Assembly (NCBI RefSeq): GCF_964340395.1
Contig: NC_135563.1
Coordinates: forward strand, 19,637,651 to 19,701,650
Direction: 5' to 3'
Source of the DNA: Glandiceps talaboti
Lineage: Eukaryota > Hemichordata > Enteropneusta > Spengelidae
DNA length: 64,000 nucleotides
Positions 42,898 to 56,100 of the stretch are shown in pieces; the first letter of the stretch is position 1; each line of letters begins with the position of its first letter. The translations under genes and the position numbers were made by a program. The notes beneath the pieces are model-generated. The model saw only the letters and a program-made list of their open reading frames with translations. It made no database searches and was not told the DNA's origin.

Positions 42898-43615
42898 GGT
42901 GTAAATGTACCAGAAGCGTTTATTAATCACATGGACTTCTTACCGTCCTCCATTCTGTGTGCTAGAGTTCTGGTACTGGACAGGATCATTATATTAGTGT
43001 GTGTACTTATTGGCAAATTATGCAATGTTAAGATTATTTCTGAATCCTTTCCTTTCAGCACACAGAGAAGGACAGAGCGAGGTAGAAAGATAAAAAGAAT
43101 GCAAACTACTAGAGTATAGCTAGGAAGACAGTTAGTAGTATCAGATAGAATAGGAGGAGTGACAAGACTTGCAAACGTTATAACATTTATTGATGTTATT
43201 ATGAATTTCATCAACATTCAAATAAAAAACGGAATGCAAACATACCCAGATTGTGTCTATTTGTGTGTGTTTGCTGATTGTCATGGTAGTTGTGTCAGGA
43301 AGTATGTCGCTTTTGGTGTCTATTTTGAGAGTTGTTTCAAGGCAAATTGATAGGACCATCAGTGATTTGCAAATTTTGTTTTTAAAAATAAGTGAAGTAT
43401 TTGGTCAAAAGACTGAAACACGGAAAGTACTTGGTTGATTGATGTAACATTTAATGGCGTTGTCTCAGTGATTTTGGTGAAAGATAATTCAAGGCTTCAT
43501 GATTGAACCCTTGGTGCATAAAATAGGTCTAAAAACCTTGTTTGTGGTGGCAAGACTTGACTTTGTAGCTGCCTTCCTCTGTCTGTCTGTCTGTATCTCT
43601 CGCTGCCTGGTCTCC

Positions 43616-43789
<174 letters not shown>

Positions 43790-44800
43790 AAGTTTTATAC
43801 CATTAAATGGCCTCCTAAATGTCCCTATTTTATAATTTTAAAAAGTGCTTACTGTCCCAAACCCTCCCCACCAGCTATCATGGGGGCTGCTGTTTCTGCC
43901 CAGAATCAAGATTGAAAGATAAACCCTGCTAAATGAATATATCCAAGTACAGCCCTTTTTCGCAAAGCTCACATATATTTGTAAAGACATCTCTCATTGC
44001 TATGTATGGACGCTGAAGTTGATTTATTTCCACTGTTAGTTTAATGTAGTGTACCATGCCATACTGAAGTGGAGGAGGGCACTGTATAATTACTCATTGA
44101 AATATGTGTAGCAGGGAAGGGGGGGGGGGCTACGAAAATTCTTGGGTCCATTTTGGTGGGTGCCATTAATTTTTTGAGGGGTGAAGGGAGGCTGTGAAAC
44201 TTAAACTTTGACCAAAATAACCCAACCCAACCCCCCCCCGCCGTAAATTCTGACCCCAGCCTTTAGCGATTTTTTTCCGGACAGATAAAGCCCGTTGTCC
44301 TCATTCTGTTCAGATTCAGTTGAACTTTGAAGCTAAAAAAGAAATGTTTAATTAATTAATACAGAACGGAATACATTTACGATATTATCAAACACAGACT
44401 GGAACGAACATTGATCGTTGTAATGATTGATATCAACAAAACAATTATACCCTTCTGACACGTGAATATACAGACACAGACTTTGTCTTGTCTGTGGTAC
44501 AGATGACTATCGAATGCGGGTACGTTTCGAGCGGTACCGTAAAGAGGCACTACACATTTGTACTGCAAGTAATACTGGGGTCCCAAAAACTGCCGCGTTT
44601 GATAAATGTTTCATAATTTCATAGGAGTAGGCTAGAAAATTATACTCCGAAACGTGTATGACCCATGAGTTGTACTCCACAGATTGGCAAAGATTCAATG
44701 TGTAGATGCGATACCCCTATTTTGTATCAGAATTTCCTGATTGGAGCTACTAGGTCAAACTTTGAAACCCTCTGTACCAAGCGCCGCAACTCGCACCATA

Positions 44801-46530
44801 GTATAAGTTGGTTCTGTTGCTCAGCTGAGAGATAAAAACAACACTGTCAATACTTGAACTGGTAAGTATTGTAATTATTATATTTTATGTGTTATTTGTA
44901 ATTATGATATATTGCAATTATGGAGTCAGTAAATGGTACGCCTTTTAACAAAAAAAGTTACTTAAGTCATGCATGTGTTGCTGTGCAGCAGTGAATTTCT
45001 GACACATTAAAGCAGCGATACTTCCTTATATACACGGTAACTGACCTACCAAAGTGCCCAGTATGTATAGAATATTTGACGGCAAATGCCAATGCCAATA
45101 TCAAATGTAAAATATTTGATACCAAGGGGGGGGGGGTGACATGAAAAAGTGTGGAACTTGCAAAAGCGCCAAATGTCGAGCATAATTACATTGTAAAACC
45201 CATCAAAATGCTAACATGCTAAGATTTGACTCAGAGATGTGTATAGTAGAGTAAGGCATAACGTGCGAAAAAATTAAACATTGCAAGGTGCAAAATGTCA
45301 TACTTACAGATGGAAAATATACCATTTTTCAATCCTAAGAGTGAAAAAATGTAGATCAGCAAATGTGCGAAACTTATCAAGCGCCGAAAACGTTAAAGAA
45401 CGTGAACGTGTTTCGACACGAACGCATGAAAAATACAAAACATACATGGAAATACACACAATATGTTTTAAAATGACAAACATTTCAAAAATTACAACGT
45501 TGTATCTAGAAATGTGCCAAAACTGACCAAAGAAATGCTTCATGAAACTTCACCCCCCCCCCCCCCCCCACAATATGGTAGGTGAAAATTGACCCCTATT
45601 GGAAGAACACTTTGAGGGAAACATCAACTTTTCTCCTGATCATTATTATACATGTACATGTATCTATAAACGTGCCCAAATGTTAATGTTAATAATGAAA
45701 TCTGAGATAAAAGTCAACTTCTAACCGTTAACTTCTGACCCTGGATTACTATGAACTAGTTACCACGGTTACCTGTATGCTGGTTGATACACGATATTTT
45801 GGGTGACAGGTCTGAAACCGATCTCAACATGTCATTACTTGAAGAAAATCGATCCGCTATAAATCCGTTAAAACCAAATTGCAAGAGGGGTTAGGAAAGA
45901 CTTAGCTTTACATGGTGTATATAGGTTTTTACGTAATTTATTATTCTTGTGAATAATTAACGAAATATTATTAATTCAGTCAGATGTAGATAACTGAATA
46001 TAAAAATTGAGTTTGTACCTCAAATACGTATCCACTATCTAGGAACGTCAAGTTAAAAGCACATTGATGAGAAGGTCAGAAGGGAATCTGCTCAGGAAAT
46101 GATGTTCCTCGTCACGAAAGCCAGAAAGGCCGCGTCCACGTCACCGTCCACTCCAGAGAAGGAAGTCATTAGTTATCTCTGCCACAAATCCTATGTGTAG
46201 GTGTTGAATTATATACAAACCAATACTGATCTTTGTGACCTTCTTTATCGTTGGACATTTTTCTAAATAGGGTCACCACCCGTTGTATCTTTACAAAGAC
46301 GTACACAGTTGTCAATACAGTAAATGTGTCAATTTGCTGTCATTGAATTATTTCCAGAATGGCGTCATGTAAGTTATGATATCATATAAAACAAGTATTA
46401 ATATTTGCATGGTTCACATATAAATACGTTGCATATATCACTATTGTACGTCGAACACTCCTAACAACCGGTTTGGTCTGAACCTAACTCTCTGAACATT
46501 ATTGTTTCAGGTTCATCGTAAAGGCGCATA
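44801..46530 (+). promoter_or_regulatory. Putative 5' UTR region of the Roco gene
   Basis: A consensus donor (CTG/GTAAGTATT) at 44862 could end a 5' UTR exon. TTCCAG at 46352-46357, followed 11 bases later by GTAAGT at 46369, could frame an 11-bp microexon containing an ATG. TTTCAG ends at 46510, 20 bases before the main ATG. Joined, the microexon ATG would encode only a six-codon upstream ORF before TAA. Transcript data are absent, so this is a guess from splice consensus alone. Poly-C at 45552-45568. Confidence 0.3.
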
Positions 46531-49278
46531 ATGGACTGTTCACATAAAGACGACATTTTCAGAGCGCCGAGAAGTTTCAACTTAGGAACAATGGCCCAAG
46601 ACAAGAATCTAAAAACTACCTATAACGATGCAAAGATTAGAGGGGAATTGTCATTCAACAGGTGTAAGGTGCTGTTCTTTGGTGATGCCCACGTTGGAAA
46701 GACAAGTCTCAAACGACGGCTTACTGGGAAACCATTTCAATCAAAAGAACCCGTCACGGAGGGCATCGAGGCACATACTTGCGAACTCAGGGAAACTGAT
46801 GGACATTGGGACGAATGCATGGATGGTGACACAAATGAATTGGAAGAAGCAGCCGCTAGATACACTGCTGAAAAAATGACAACAGTGTTGCCTAAACGAC
46901 TCAGTTCTTCAAACACGGACAACAACTCTCTCATTGACAAGAACGATATCATATATGTATTCAAATTCTTTCTTGCTGCTTTTATGATTTTGAATGTTTT
47001 TCACAAGAATCCTTTAACATTTGGTTTCATCTTTCTAGAATGGGTAACGATTTTGTCTATTATATTGAATGGTGCTGATTTTTATAATGCTTATAGGATG
47101 TCATGTACAATTTCTATCGAAATATGTATACTTAATTATCTAGAGCAGTATGTTTCGACCGCCGAGATATGCCCAAGTTTTACACCAACTTCCCTGTGCA
47201 TTCCTATAGTGTGTATAGCATGCGTTATGTTTGGAGCTATGTTTGGCTTCCTTACAGGCACGGGGTGTCGATCTGGTATGGCATTTGGGTTTAGTCTGTT
47301 AGTTCCCATGGAACAAGTCTTACTGTCAGATATAGTTGATTTTGAATGGTCTGCATTATTCTCGTTAGTATTCGGAAATTTCGTACCGGTAGCTTTTTTC
47401 ACTTTTGTATTTTTCATAGGGTTAATTCTTCTCAGGTTATTTGATAAATCGAATTCAATTTTCATGTATTTTATAATTCTTTTACAGTCTATATATTCAT
47501 TATCAGCATCGACCCCGTTATCCTTCTTGTGTTGCCACTTGTTTCGGGCTTTCTTGATTTTATCGACGGCAACAATGAAACATCTACTAGCACAACACAA
47601 GCATTTTCAGTCTGATTTTCCATACTTTAAGAAGAAAATAGTAGGGTTTATTGCAGGAATTATTATAAGTTTGTGTATGGGTTGGAAGTTAGGACCTCGA
47701 GATTTCTCTCGTTTGTCTGTGTTCGTGTTTATACTTTCGTTTTTAAGTCACCCGGTTGTTGAATTGTACATATACTTGTGTCGTGTTCGTCGTGCTTCTA
47801 CTCCGCTCGTCAAAATTCGCAAAGCAATGGTCCAAGTTGGCAAAGCGTTACCAACCAGATTACACCTACTAGATTTTGCTGGTGATGAATTGTACTATTC
47901 TGGACATCATATATTCATACCAAACCATGCACTTTATTTGATAGTTTTTAACTTCATTGATGCAGTAGAAGATAAAACAAAACAACTTCGGAGAATCCTG
48001 TTCTGGTTGCACTCGATTTTCATACACTCAAAAGACAAAGACACGGCCGTATTTCTTGTAGGTACCCATAGAGATAGTACAAATCCTGAAAATCGTCAAG
48101 AAGTGGCAATTTATTTTGACCGAGAGCTTAGTGAAGTCAGTAAATTTTATGACCGGTTAGTCGTCAACAGTAACAACACACATGTATTCCCAGTCGAGAA
48201 CGATGGCCCGTTTGATCTAGATATGAAGAATCTCCGAGAAAAAATCTTGGATTGTATTCAAACTACCAATCGTTCAAGAAAGATAATTCCAATACGATAT
48301 CTACACTTCTACAAATTCATAAAGGAAGTAAGAAACCAGAATTCAAAGAAGGGTCGTGTCATGAGATACCGTAAGGTTCTTAAGCTCGCTTGCACAACTT
48401 ACGACATCCGTGATGAACAGGATTTCCGTGACATGCTAACTTTCTTCCATGACACAGGAGAAATTATACATCAAGTTGAAGACGTCATACTTGACCCCCA
48501 GGTTCTGATTACCCTGCTGAAACATCTCATGAAGCCCCCTCCCCTTGCTCATCAAGCCCGTAATCTGAAGTCAAGTTGGAAAACGCTGAAGGAGAATGGT
48601 ATTGTAGATGTACGTCTTCTGGAGCATATGGGCCATTCCATTGGGGTGTCAAGGAAACAGGTAGAGTCCCTGCTAACAGCCTACGATTTGATGTGTCCCT
48701 TATCTAATGATATGTCTTTTTTGGTTCCTAGTTTGCTATGTAATTATGATGCTACCAAACTTAATGGGTGGAAATCGTGTTCTGACGATGATGTCTTCTA
48801 CTTTGACTTTAATGGTTTTCTACCCGATATTGTATTTGTGCGTCTTTTAGCCAGGTGCCATACTAGTTCATCCGGCAACCACAAAGTATATGCAGATGTT
48901 GCCGTCTTTTCTTTCGGAAAAGATACAGCTATATGGTATAAACTGGAAGTTCTACATCATCTTCCCGAACAGAATCTGATCAAGGTAACGGTGCAAAAGG
49001 CACACGGTTGCAACTCTAGAGGTTTTGTCCAGTGGTTGCTAGAGCAAGTAGAGGCGATAAAACAGAGAGATTTTCAATATCTCGAGTATACATTTGGAGT
49101 TTTGTGTCCGAAAGAAGAACACACATACTTCAGGAAGCTACACATTATCAATTTGCCGTCTGGTGCAATGGATGACACACTGGTGCCGATTCTGTGTGAA
49201 TCAAGGAAAGGTGAAATTGAACTATTCCGAACTGCAAAACCAAGCACCAGCAAAGACAGCAAAACTCAGCCCAGCTAG
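46531..49278 (+). CDS. Roc-COR (Roco) GTPase with a multi-pass membrane segment inside the G domain
   Basis: 915 residues in one exon. P-loop GDAHVGKTS at 51-59; switch I region TEGIE at 76-80. Then about 138-420 is mostly hydrophobic with roughly seven to nine candidate helices (near 140-160, 162-180, 222-245, 280-302, 311-347, 370-388, 395-418). The G domain resumes: LLDFAGDELYY (DxxG, D448-G451) and VGTHRD (G4, about 510-515). A COR-like region follows (about 590-790, with YFDFNGFLPDIVFVRLLARC) and a C-terminal part with FGVLCPKEE. There are no LRRs and no kinase. In ordinary Roc domains only some 35-60 residues separate switch I from DxxG; here it is about 370. An intron read-through is unlikely because about 880 bases stay open in an AT-rich stretch and encode patterned hydrophobic helices. 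The membrane location is inferred. The start at 46531 follows an acceptor-like TTTCAG; an internal ATG at residue 21 is an alternative. Confidence 0.85.
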   Translation: MDCSHKDDIFRAPRSFNLGTMAQDKNLKTTYNDAKIRGELSFNRCKVLFFGDAHVGKTSLKRRLTGKPFQSKEPVTEGIEAHTCELRETDGHWDECMDGDTNELEEAAARYTAEKMTTVLPKRLSSSNTDNNSLIDKNDIIYVFKFFLAAFMILNVFHKNPLTFGFIFLEWVTILSIILNGADFYNAYRMSCTISIEICILNYLEQYVSTAEICPSFTPTSLCIPIVCIACVMFGAMFGFLTGTGCRSGMAFGFSLLVPMEQVLLSDIVDFEWSALFSLVFGNFVPVAFFTFVFFIGLILLRLFDKSNSIFMYFIILLQSIYSLSASTPLSFLCCHLFRAFLILSTATMKHLLAQHKHFQSDFPYFKKKIVGFIAGIIISLCMGWKLGPRDFSRLSVFVFILSFLSHPVVELYIYLCRVRRASTPLVKIRKAMVQVGKALPTRLHLLDFAGDELYYSGHHIFIPNHALYLIVFNFIDAVEDKTKQLRRILFWLHSIFIHSKDKDTAVFLVGTHRDSTNPENRQEVAIYFDRELSEVSKFYDRLVVNSNNTHVFPVENDGPFDLDMKNLREKILDCIQTTNRSRKIIPIRYLHFYKFIKEVRNQNSKKGRVMRYRKVLKLACTTYDIRDEQDFRDMLTFFHDTGEIIHQVEDVILDPQVLITLLKHLMKPPPLAHQARNLKSSWKTLKENGIVDVRLLEHMGHSIGVSRKQVESLLTAYDLMCPLSNDMSFLVPSLLCNYDATKLNGWKSCSDDDVFYFDFNGFLPDIVFVRLLARCHTSSSGNHKVYADVAVFSFGKDTAIWYKLEVLHHLPEQNLIKVTVQKAHGCNSRGFVQWLLEQVEAIKQRDFQYLEYTFGVLCPKEEHTYFRKLHIINLPSGAMDDTLVPILCESRKGEIELFRTAKPSTSKDSKTQPS

Positions 49279-49875
49279 CCACATTGGCTGAGGGAAATTG
49301 TGAAGAGGAACTATAGATTTCACTAAACCTTGCATCGTAAATATATCTAGGCAACACATGATCATTTTGAGAATGCATGTATTGCACAAAACGTAACCAT
49401 TTTTTGTGTGCATATAAATGTTATGTATGTTTACTGATTGATACGGCGTTACACAATGTACGATTTAACCCAAATATGACTGAAATTAATTTGATGCATA
49501 GCAATTTTAGGATTATATCTCGATCTGTCTTTGTCAACTTGGAATGGGGAGCATTGGTATTTATAAATGTCTACATGACTAAGAAATGTATCATTATTAC
49601 ATATAAGCGTAATACATCGATTCCTGATTATAAACAAAATTTTACGAATGTTAAGTTCATTTACAGAAAATTGAACCGTAACGTAAAAGGCGGATCCAAA
49701 TATGAAACCAAATATTTAACATTGGGCATTTATTACCACAAGGTTGGTAATGTATAATTTACACGTGGACGCTTCTGAAATAACCATTTGACGAACGTTT
49801 AGTATATTTGTATATTTTTTGTAAACATTACAGAAAGTAGAATACATTCTGTAACCTCAGTATGAATTAAAAATT

Positions 49876-49881
49876 AATAAA
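49876..49881 (+). terminator. Poly(A) signal, likely of the Roco gene
   Basis: AATAAA about 600 bases after the Roco stop codon. A 126-codon open frame at 49377-49757 falls in this presumed 3' UTR; I do not recognise it as a protein. Confidence 0.55.
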
Positions 49882-50139
49882 AGTGTATCTAGATTAAGTG
49901 GAACAGTTTATTGTACATGCGATAAAAGTAATCATGTGTGATATATACAAGTATACACCGCATACCGACATTTACGTGAACAAAAGTCCATAAACCATTG
50001 TCGATGAGGGCACCATTACATTAGCCAAAAATAGTTCTGGACGTATTGGTTTACAACAAAACTCGAGTTGTGTGTCCAATATATTTGCTAACAACAGAAG
50101 AGATGCCTTTCTATCACAATTCTTACACCTCGCAGTAAA

Positions 50140-50427
50140 TCATTTTGAAGGTATAGCATGTGAAACATAAATTACGTCAGTACATTTTCTGTTTTCTCTC
50201 AAAATTACCCCCGAGTCCCGTAAATGTAGTTCTGTGGATGGATATTGAAAATGGTGTGCTTCAATCTGCACATGGCTGACGATGACGACATGTAAGCAGT
50301 GAGCCAAGTCATCGCCGTGCCCAGTCGACTTGTCGCAAATGTAGCGCCTACCGTGAGCACTAATCAAACACTGATTATTGAGAACACTGTCGTATGTGTC
50401 AATAGACAATACCAAAAACTATTTAAG
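50140..50427 (+). promoter_or_regulatory. KANSL3: Possible KANSL3 5' UTR exon and promoter region
   Basis: A consensus donor (TTTAAG/GTAAGTGA) at 50428 precedes the first coding exon (acceptor at 51500) with nothing else between. It is the best candidate for the end of a non-coding first exon; the transcription start is not determined. Splice consensus is the only support. Confidence 0.35.
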
Positions 50428-51500
50428 GTAAGTGATAATCGAGTATTACTGTTTTGACGCTTGGCAAGTGAGGTATTTCCCCGTCATACACACTGTGTGT
50501 AATGTTGACGTGTGGCTTTTGTTCGCCCGCCCGTCCTGTAGGCTGTATATTCATGTTATGATTGTTATTTTATCGAATCGGTAAATTGACAATGATTCGG
50601 TGTATGTTTAGTTCAGTGGTTGAAGTGTTGCCGTATTCTGCAACACGACTGAATAAGTGCTGCACCAGAGGAACACCTACATCTATAAACCAATCCGTGT
50701 TTGCATATAATTTGGTAAACGTCAACACTGCATCCTTGCTTGAACTACATCGAAATGTACAGTAGACACCGGGTCAGCCTTCGATTACTTACCAATGATG
50801 TATCTCACAATTGAATCTGTCATCGCTGTCGTGCACTAAGCAACAGGACATAAAAATGAATCGGTAGTGCAGAATCGAATGCAGAGAAACGTTATACACT
50901 GTATAGTATAATCCTATTATGTCATTTTATATATTGATGATTGCAATGTTTACAAACAAGTTCACTGTTCAGGTCATCATTACCTTTCAATATTCGTATA
51001 CAATATATGAAATTATATTTTGTCTGGGTTTTTTTTCAGTGTTATTATTGTTGATCTTTATAAATATTCCACTAAATGTTATTAATAACTAATCAGATCT
51101 TTACAGGTAAAATATGTTTAAAACAGCTTATGTCCTTGATCTACCCTAACAGTTACACACACACACACACACATACACACACACATACACACACACACAC
51201 ACATACACACCCACCATTTCTAGATATGGGCATTTGAATATCCAGACAGTATGGTAAATTGGTACAGTTACACTGCATACATCAAATTGTATGTGATAGA
51301 TTATATTACCAACTCTTTGGCACTGGAACCATGCATAGCAGTGCTCAACTCTACTATTTAACAAGCCTTTTCTATGGCTCTGCCAGGCAACTGATTTTCA
51401 ACCCAAAATTTTAATCCCCACTCCAACATTTGTATGTAAAGTGATTTTCATTAATTTATAGACATATTGATACATTAGTACATTGTATTTGTATTTTCAG
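50428..51500 (+). other. Presumed first intron of KANSL3
   Basis: Non-coding, with a (CA)n microsatellite at about 51155-51208. It ends in TGTATTTTCAG at 51500, directly before the exon with the start codon. Confidence 0.45.
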
Positions 51501-51536
51501 ATTGAGTGATGCAGAATTGTCAAATTTACATGTGAA

Positions 51537-53122
51537 ATGCCACATCCTTTAAGCCCTGATTTTGGACTGAGATCAAGAATGGCATCCTCATTCCTATTCC
51601 ATCTATCAGCTAGAGAGAGAGAGTTGGATTTAGTACTCCTAGATCATTGCTATGCCAAACCATGGAGTGCACACCCAGACGCCAGCAGTGCCAGACCTGC
51701 AAGGACATTGTTTGTCCCTAGGACACTCAGATATCAACACGAGAAAGGGCTCATGTAAGTATCAATATAGAACACTCAGATATCAATATAGAACACCCAG
51801 ATATCAATATAGAACACTCAGATATCAATAAAACACAAAATTTCACTCTTGGCAATTTCCTTGCACCAATTCCTGTCATGTGGGCAACTTTTACCGAGAT
51901 TTTGGTCAGTTGTGGCCGTGAGCCAAATATCTAGCATATTGGATAATTTTGGTTATTTATGGCAAATTCCTCACCGTATTTCACACTGATGAACAGTTAG
52001 TTTTAAATGCTAATACTAGATTTGATGTGAATACTTGATTTCAGAGAGCCTGACATCGGTGCTGATGTACTGAGCACACCTAAAGTACCAACCCTTCCAT
52101 ATGATGGCTCCAAAGCAAGGTCTGTTATGAACGAATGTGAAAGACATGTCAACTTTGCTAGGTCCACACCAGAAGATGGTCCTGAAGATTGGGAAGAAAA
52201 TGTTTCAGCTCTCAGGTAAAAATATCCCTGTGTTGTATATTTGAGGTATAGTAGCCTTGATAGCTGTGAGTCTAAACTTTCCTATTGGTTATGATTTTAA
52301 AATGTTAACTATCAAAATGCTTCACAAGTTACAGCAACTACCGGTAGACTTGAAGGTATCACAATTTATTGTGATACTTATAACAAACTGAAAAGGTTCC
52401 TTGTATAAAAAAAATACTGTCCATCCTTTCTTTTCCTTCTGAAATAAGTTCTTCATTGACACTAGTCTGAATGCAAAGGTAAAAATTCAGATTTTTCTGT
52501 AGCACCCACCAACAGTTAGTACTCCTGGCACAGACCTATAGTGGTACAACCATACAATTCTAGATCTTTAAACATGTTTATCGGGTCAGTAAAACCATCA
52601 TGTAATTGCCACTCTGCCACCTAGCGGTAAAGCCAGTAAACACACAGTTTGTCAAAGCCTGTCAACCTGAACAGGTGAAACATTACTCAACTCATGGGGT
52701 TGTCGGTGGCTGAGTGGTTAAACTACTTGCCTCTTTCCACTGCAGTCGGGGTTCGAACCCCATTCAGGGTTCGATTAAATTTACCACGCTGTAATTAAGA
52801 AGAGTGTCGTTCAGTTTGACTCTACTGAACAACGTGACCCCATTTACATGTATACAGGTGTAACTGCTGCACATTTTAATCTATACACACACCAGGGCTC
52901 GAAATTAACAGTAGTCCCATGCCCACAGACTACCAATTCTTGTCATGGGGCTACCATAATTTGCAGCTAGTAGCCCACTCAGGCTACCACTGATTATGTG
53001 ATGAAGATGGAAGATTTATGAACATGAAAGTATTTTAATAACACATAAATTTCTAATAAAAGAAATCTGTTTTCAGGAATATGGAACTACAGATCACAAT
53101 ACTCGGGCTACCAATTTCAGAA

Positions 53123-53153
<31 letters not shown>

Positions 53154-56100
53154 TTCAACCAACTTTATTTTCAACAAAAGTCCATATTTTCTGTACGTAG
53201 AATTGGATGGACAGCCCAACAAAATAAACTATTTAACAAAGTTGTGAAAGCATTGAATACAGACAGACTTGCAAGACTGACTTTTGAAAATGTAAGTATA
53301 CTTTTAGTTTTAACGATAGCTTCTAGATTGTTGAGTTTATACTGTATAGGATTTCCAACTATTTAGATTCTGACTGTACTTGTCAGGTGTAAAATTTCAA
53401 CACATAGACTTGAATCAATGTAATAGATAAATCATTATGATGTGTACTCTAAAATCAGACGAAAATAGAGAGAAAACCATATACAATAGTTCACTGATCA
53501 GAAAGTATCAAATTGGCAAATTGAAAAATTTCCCTTTGAAGCACTTTGTCACTTTTCTGTAATATTTGTACTTACAAATTGACTGAAAGCAGTGTATTAG
53601 ACAGGTTATTACTGAGTTAACTATAAAATCAGATGAGAATAAACTGAAAATAATTTCTAGTATATGATATGATATATACATATTGCAATCTAATCCACTG
53701 ATCAGAAAGTATATCTCCAAGTAGCAGATGATAAAGGTTTCCCTTATACAAATTCTTAACACTGTTGTAACATTGGTATACACAAATTGAACTCTCCAAA
53801 TTATATGTGTAATATACTCGTGTTTTTTTGTTGATACAGACACCAAATGAACCTGTTATGAGAAGAGTTCATGTTGACAAAACTGCTAGAAGAGTACGTC
53901 AGGTCTTAGCAAGTGTAGGATGGGTAAGTTACTTTCACAGTACATCACATGATAGTGGCCACATAAGGAACTCAACAAATCAAATTTGATACATGTTATT
54001 CTCACAATCGTCCACTTTTTCACTGTTGAGAAATACTAATGAATTATTCTACCATCCTGTTGTGACCCATTGGTCAAATTGAAATGATATACACAGCTCA
54101 AGAATAAACACTTTACATAAACACTTAACATGGCAAATGACAAAAATTTCGTTGAAAATATAGAAAAACCAGCATTAAAATCTCATACTATAGGTACAGG
54201 CGTAATTGGAACAGAAACAGAAATGTAGTGAAAAAAAAAAAGTATTTACAAGAGAGACAAACAGACAACATGACTCATTGATGTAAAAGTTTGACACTGT
54301 ATGTTGTGAGATATGTGCTTCATGTTGTGTTATATTTCTTCTCAGGATGCCAAGCTAACTCAGTGGTTACATATGACATTGGTAGAACATCTCAGTACTC
54401 CACTACTTGCTGCATATCTAGATGTATTACAAACATTGAAATCAAAGGTTAGTTCACAAAGTTTGGATTGATAATAAAATGATTGAAAACTTACAAAGGT
54501 CTGCATATATGCTAGTGAACCAAAACACAGTAAAACTGCATGTATTTATGTTCTTGGATTAGATTAACTAAATTAAAAATTGGGGGATTGGGTGATGATT
54601 TGAATGTAACTTTTCATTTGATGTTGATATGTCCTTGTAACATTATGTTTATAGCATGTGGCAATGTGTGTGTTTATATGTCTGTGATCTCTGTTCGTGT
54701 GGTGGACATATCAGGGTATCATCTAGTCTTGTTGTAAGACCTTGGCTCTGTGGTTGCTGAATAAAGCTCACACAGGTAATGAGGACTTCTGTCTGGGCAG
54801 CGCCCTCAGTGGTGACCTTTAGTTGCCTTTAGAAGAAGAAGAATAGCCCGAAGGGTCTAGCAGACAGACATTATCAACAACCATACTTTCAACATTTTGA
54901 GCTGCTAGTTTTTGTCCATTTCATATTTTCACCATTATGTATTTGTTACTTGTCACCAGGTGCCGTCTTTAATTGACAAGATGATCAGTTTGACTACATC
55001 CAGGTCTGGTACTAGTAGTGAGGCCTTAGCCTTGTTACTGAAAAGACCTTGGGATCCTGCTGTCAGTATGTTAACACAACATAAACCAGTGAGTATTGGC
55101 AGCTTTATTTTAAACTCTGTTATTAACCAAAGTATCCTGTACAAAAATATACCCTCTATAATTAACTAGTGTATCCTGTGCAAAACCTATATGCACTGTC
55201 TTTAACCAGCATACCCTGCACAAAACATACAAAACCTATATTCTGTGGTCTGAAATTTGCTGTGATAAACATCTTTAATAATAACAACCCTTTAATGTGT
55301 AATTGCCAGTTTGGGTAGTTGGGGTATTTGCAGTTGAGGTTTGCTGTTTTCTACTGCCCCTGCATTCACTTCACTTTGATAATACGACTGTGAACAACAC
55401 TGCAAGTGAATATGTGAGGTACACCACACTGGTATGCATACATGTCATAGGGTTGCCATGGTAGTCCACACCTCAAATGCTATTATTGATTATTGCAAAG
55501 AGTGAAGCACTACATAGTATACTATTTCTTGACACATCAAAATGTCACCTTGGCACTTATTTCTCTAAACTGTTCACATTCTTAGATATTATAAAAAAGA
55601 ATGAGCTCCTGGAGTACTCAATTAACAATGAAAACTCAAATTGTTTTATTTTCATTTCAATTTACAGAAAAAACTACCAGGTGCACCATTGCTATTGATG
55701 GCACCGAGTGGACCAACCCATCATTCTCACATATTGTCAAGGAGAATGAGATTCTGGAATTCTCAATTAGCAAATCTTGGTAAAGTCATTCCCGTCACCA
55801 TGCACACTGTCAATGGTGGGTCTGGTGTTGGTATCAGTCAGTGTCTGGAACACATGATTGGAGCTGTCAGAACCAAAGTATTAGAGGTAAATATGGAATG
55901 ATTGACCTCAAAATTAGGAGTTTTAGTTCGTGGTGGTTTTCAATCAATCGATCAGTCAGTCAGTTCAGAAATTGTTAGTTTCCCTCAAACTCCAACCATG
56001 GAGGATAAAACTTCTTCACATTACATAGATTTCTCCTTTGAAAAGCACATGATTTTCATTCCATCTCTTTCACTCATTCAACAGCTTCAAAGTCATTTTC

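Noticed and set aside
47136-47600. 154-codon minus-strand ORF
   Set aside because: Antisense to the membrane segment of the Roco gene, with a polar composition that mirrors its hydrophobic codons and no recognised motif.
49377-49757. 126-codon ORF after the Roco stop
   Set aside because: Lies in the presumed 3' UTR, no recognised domain, AT-driven composition. Kept only as a note in the poly(A) entry.
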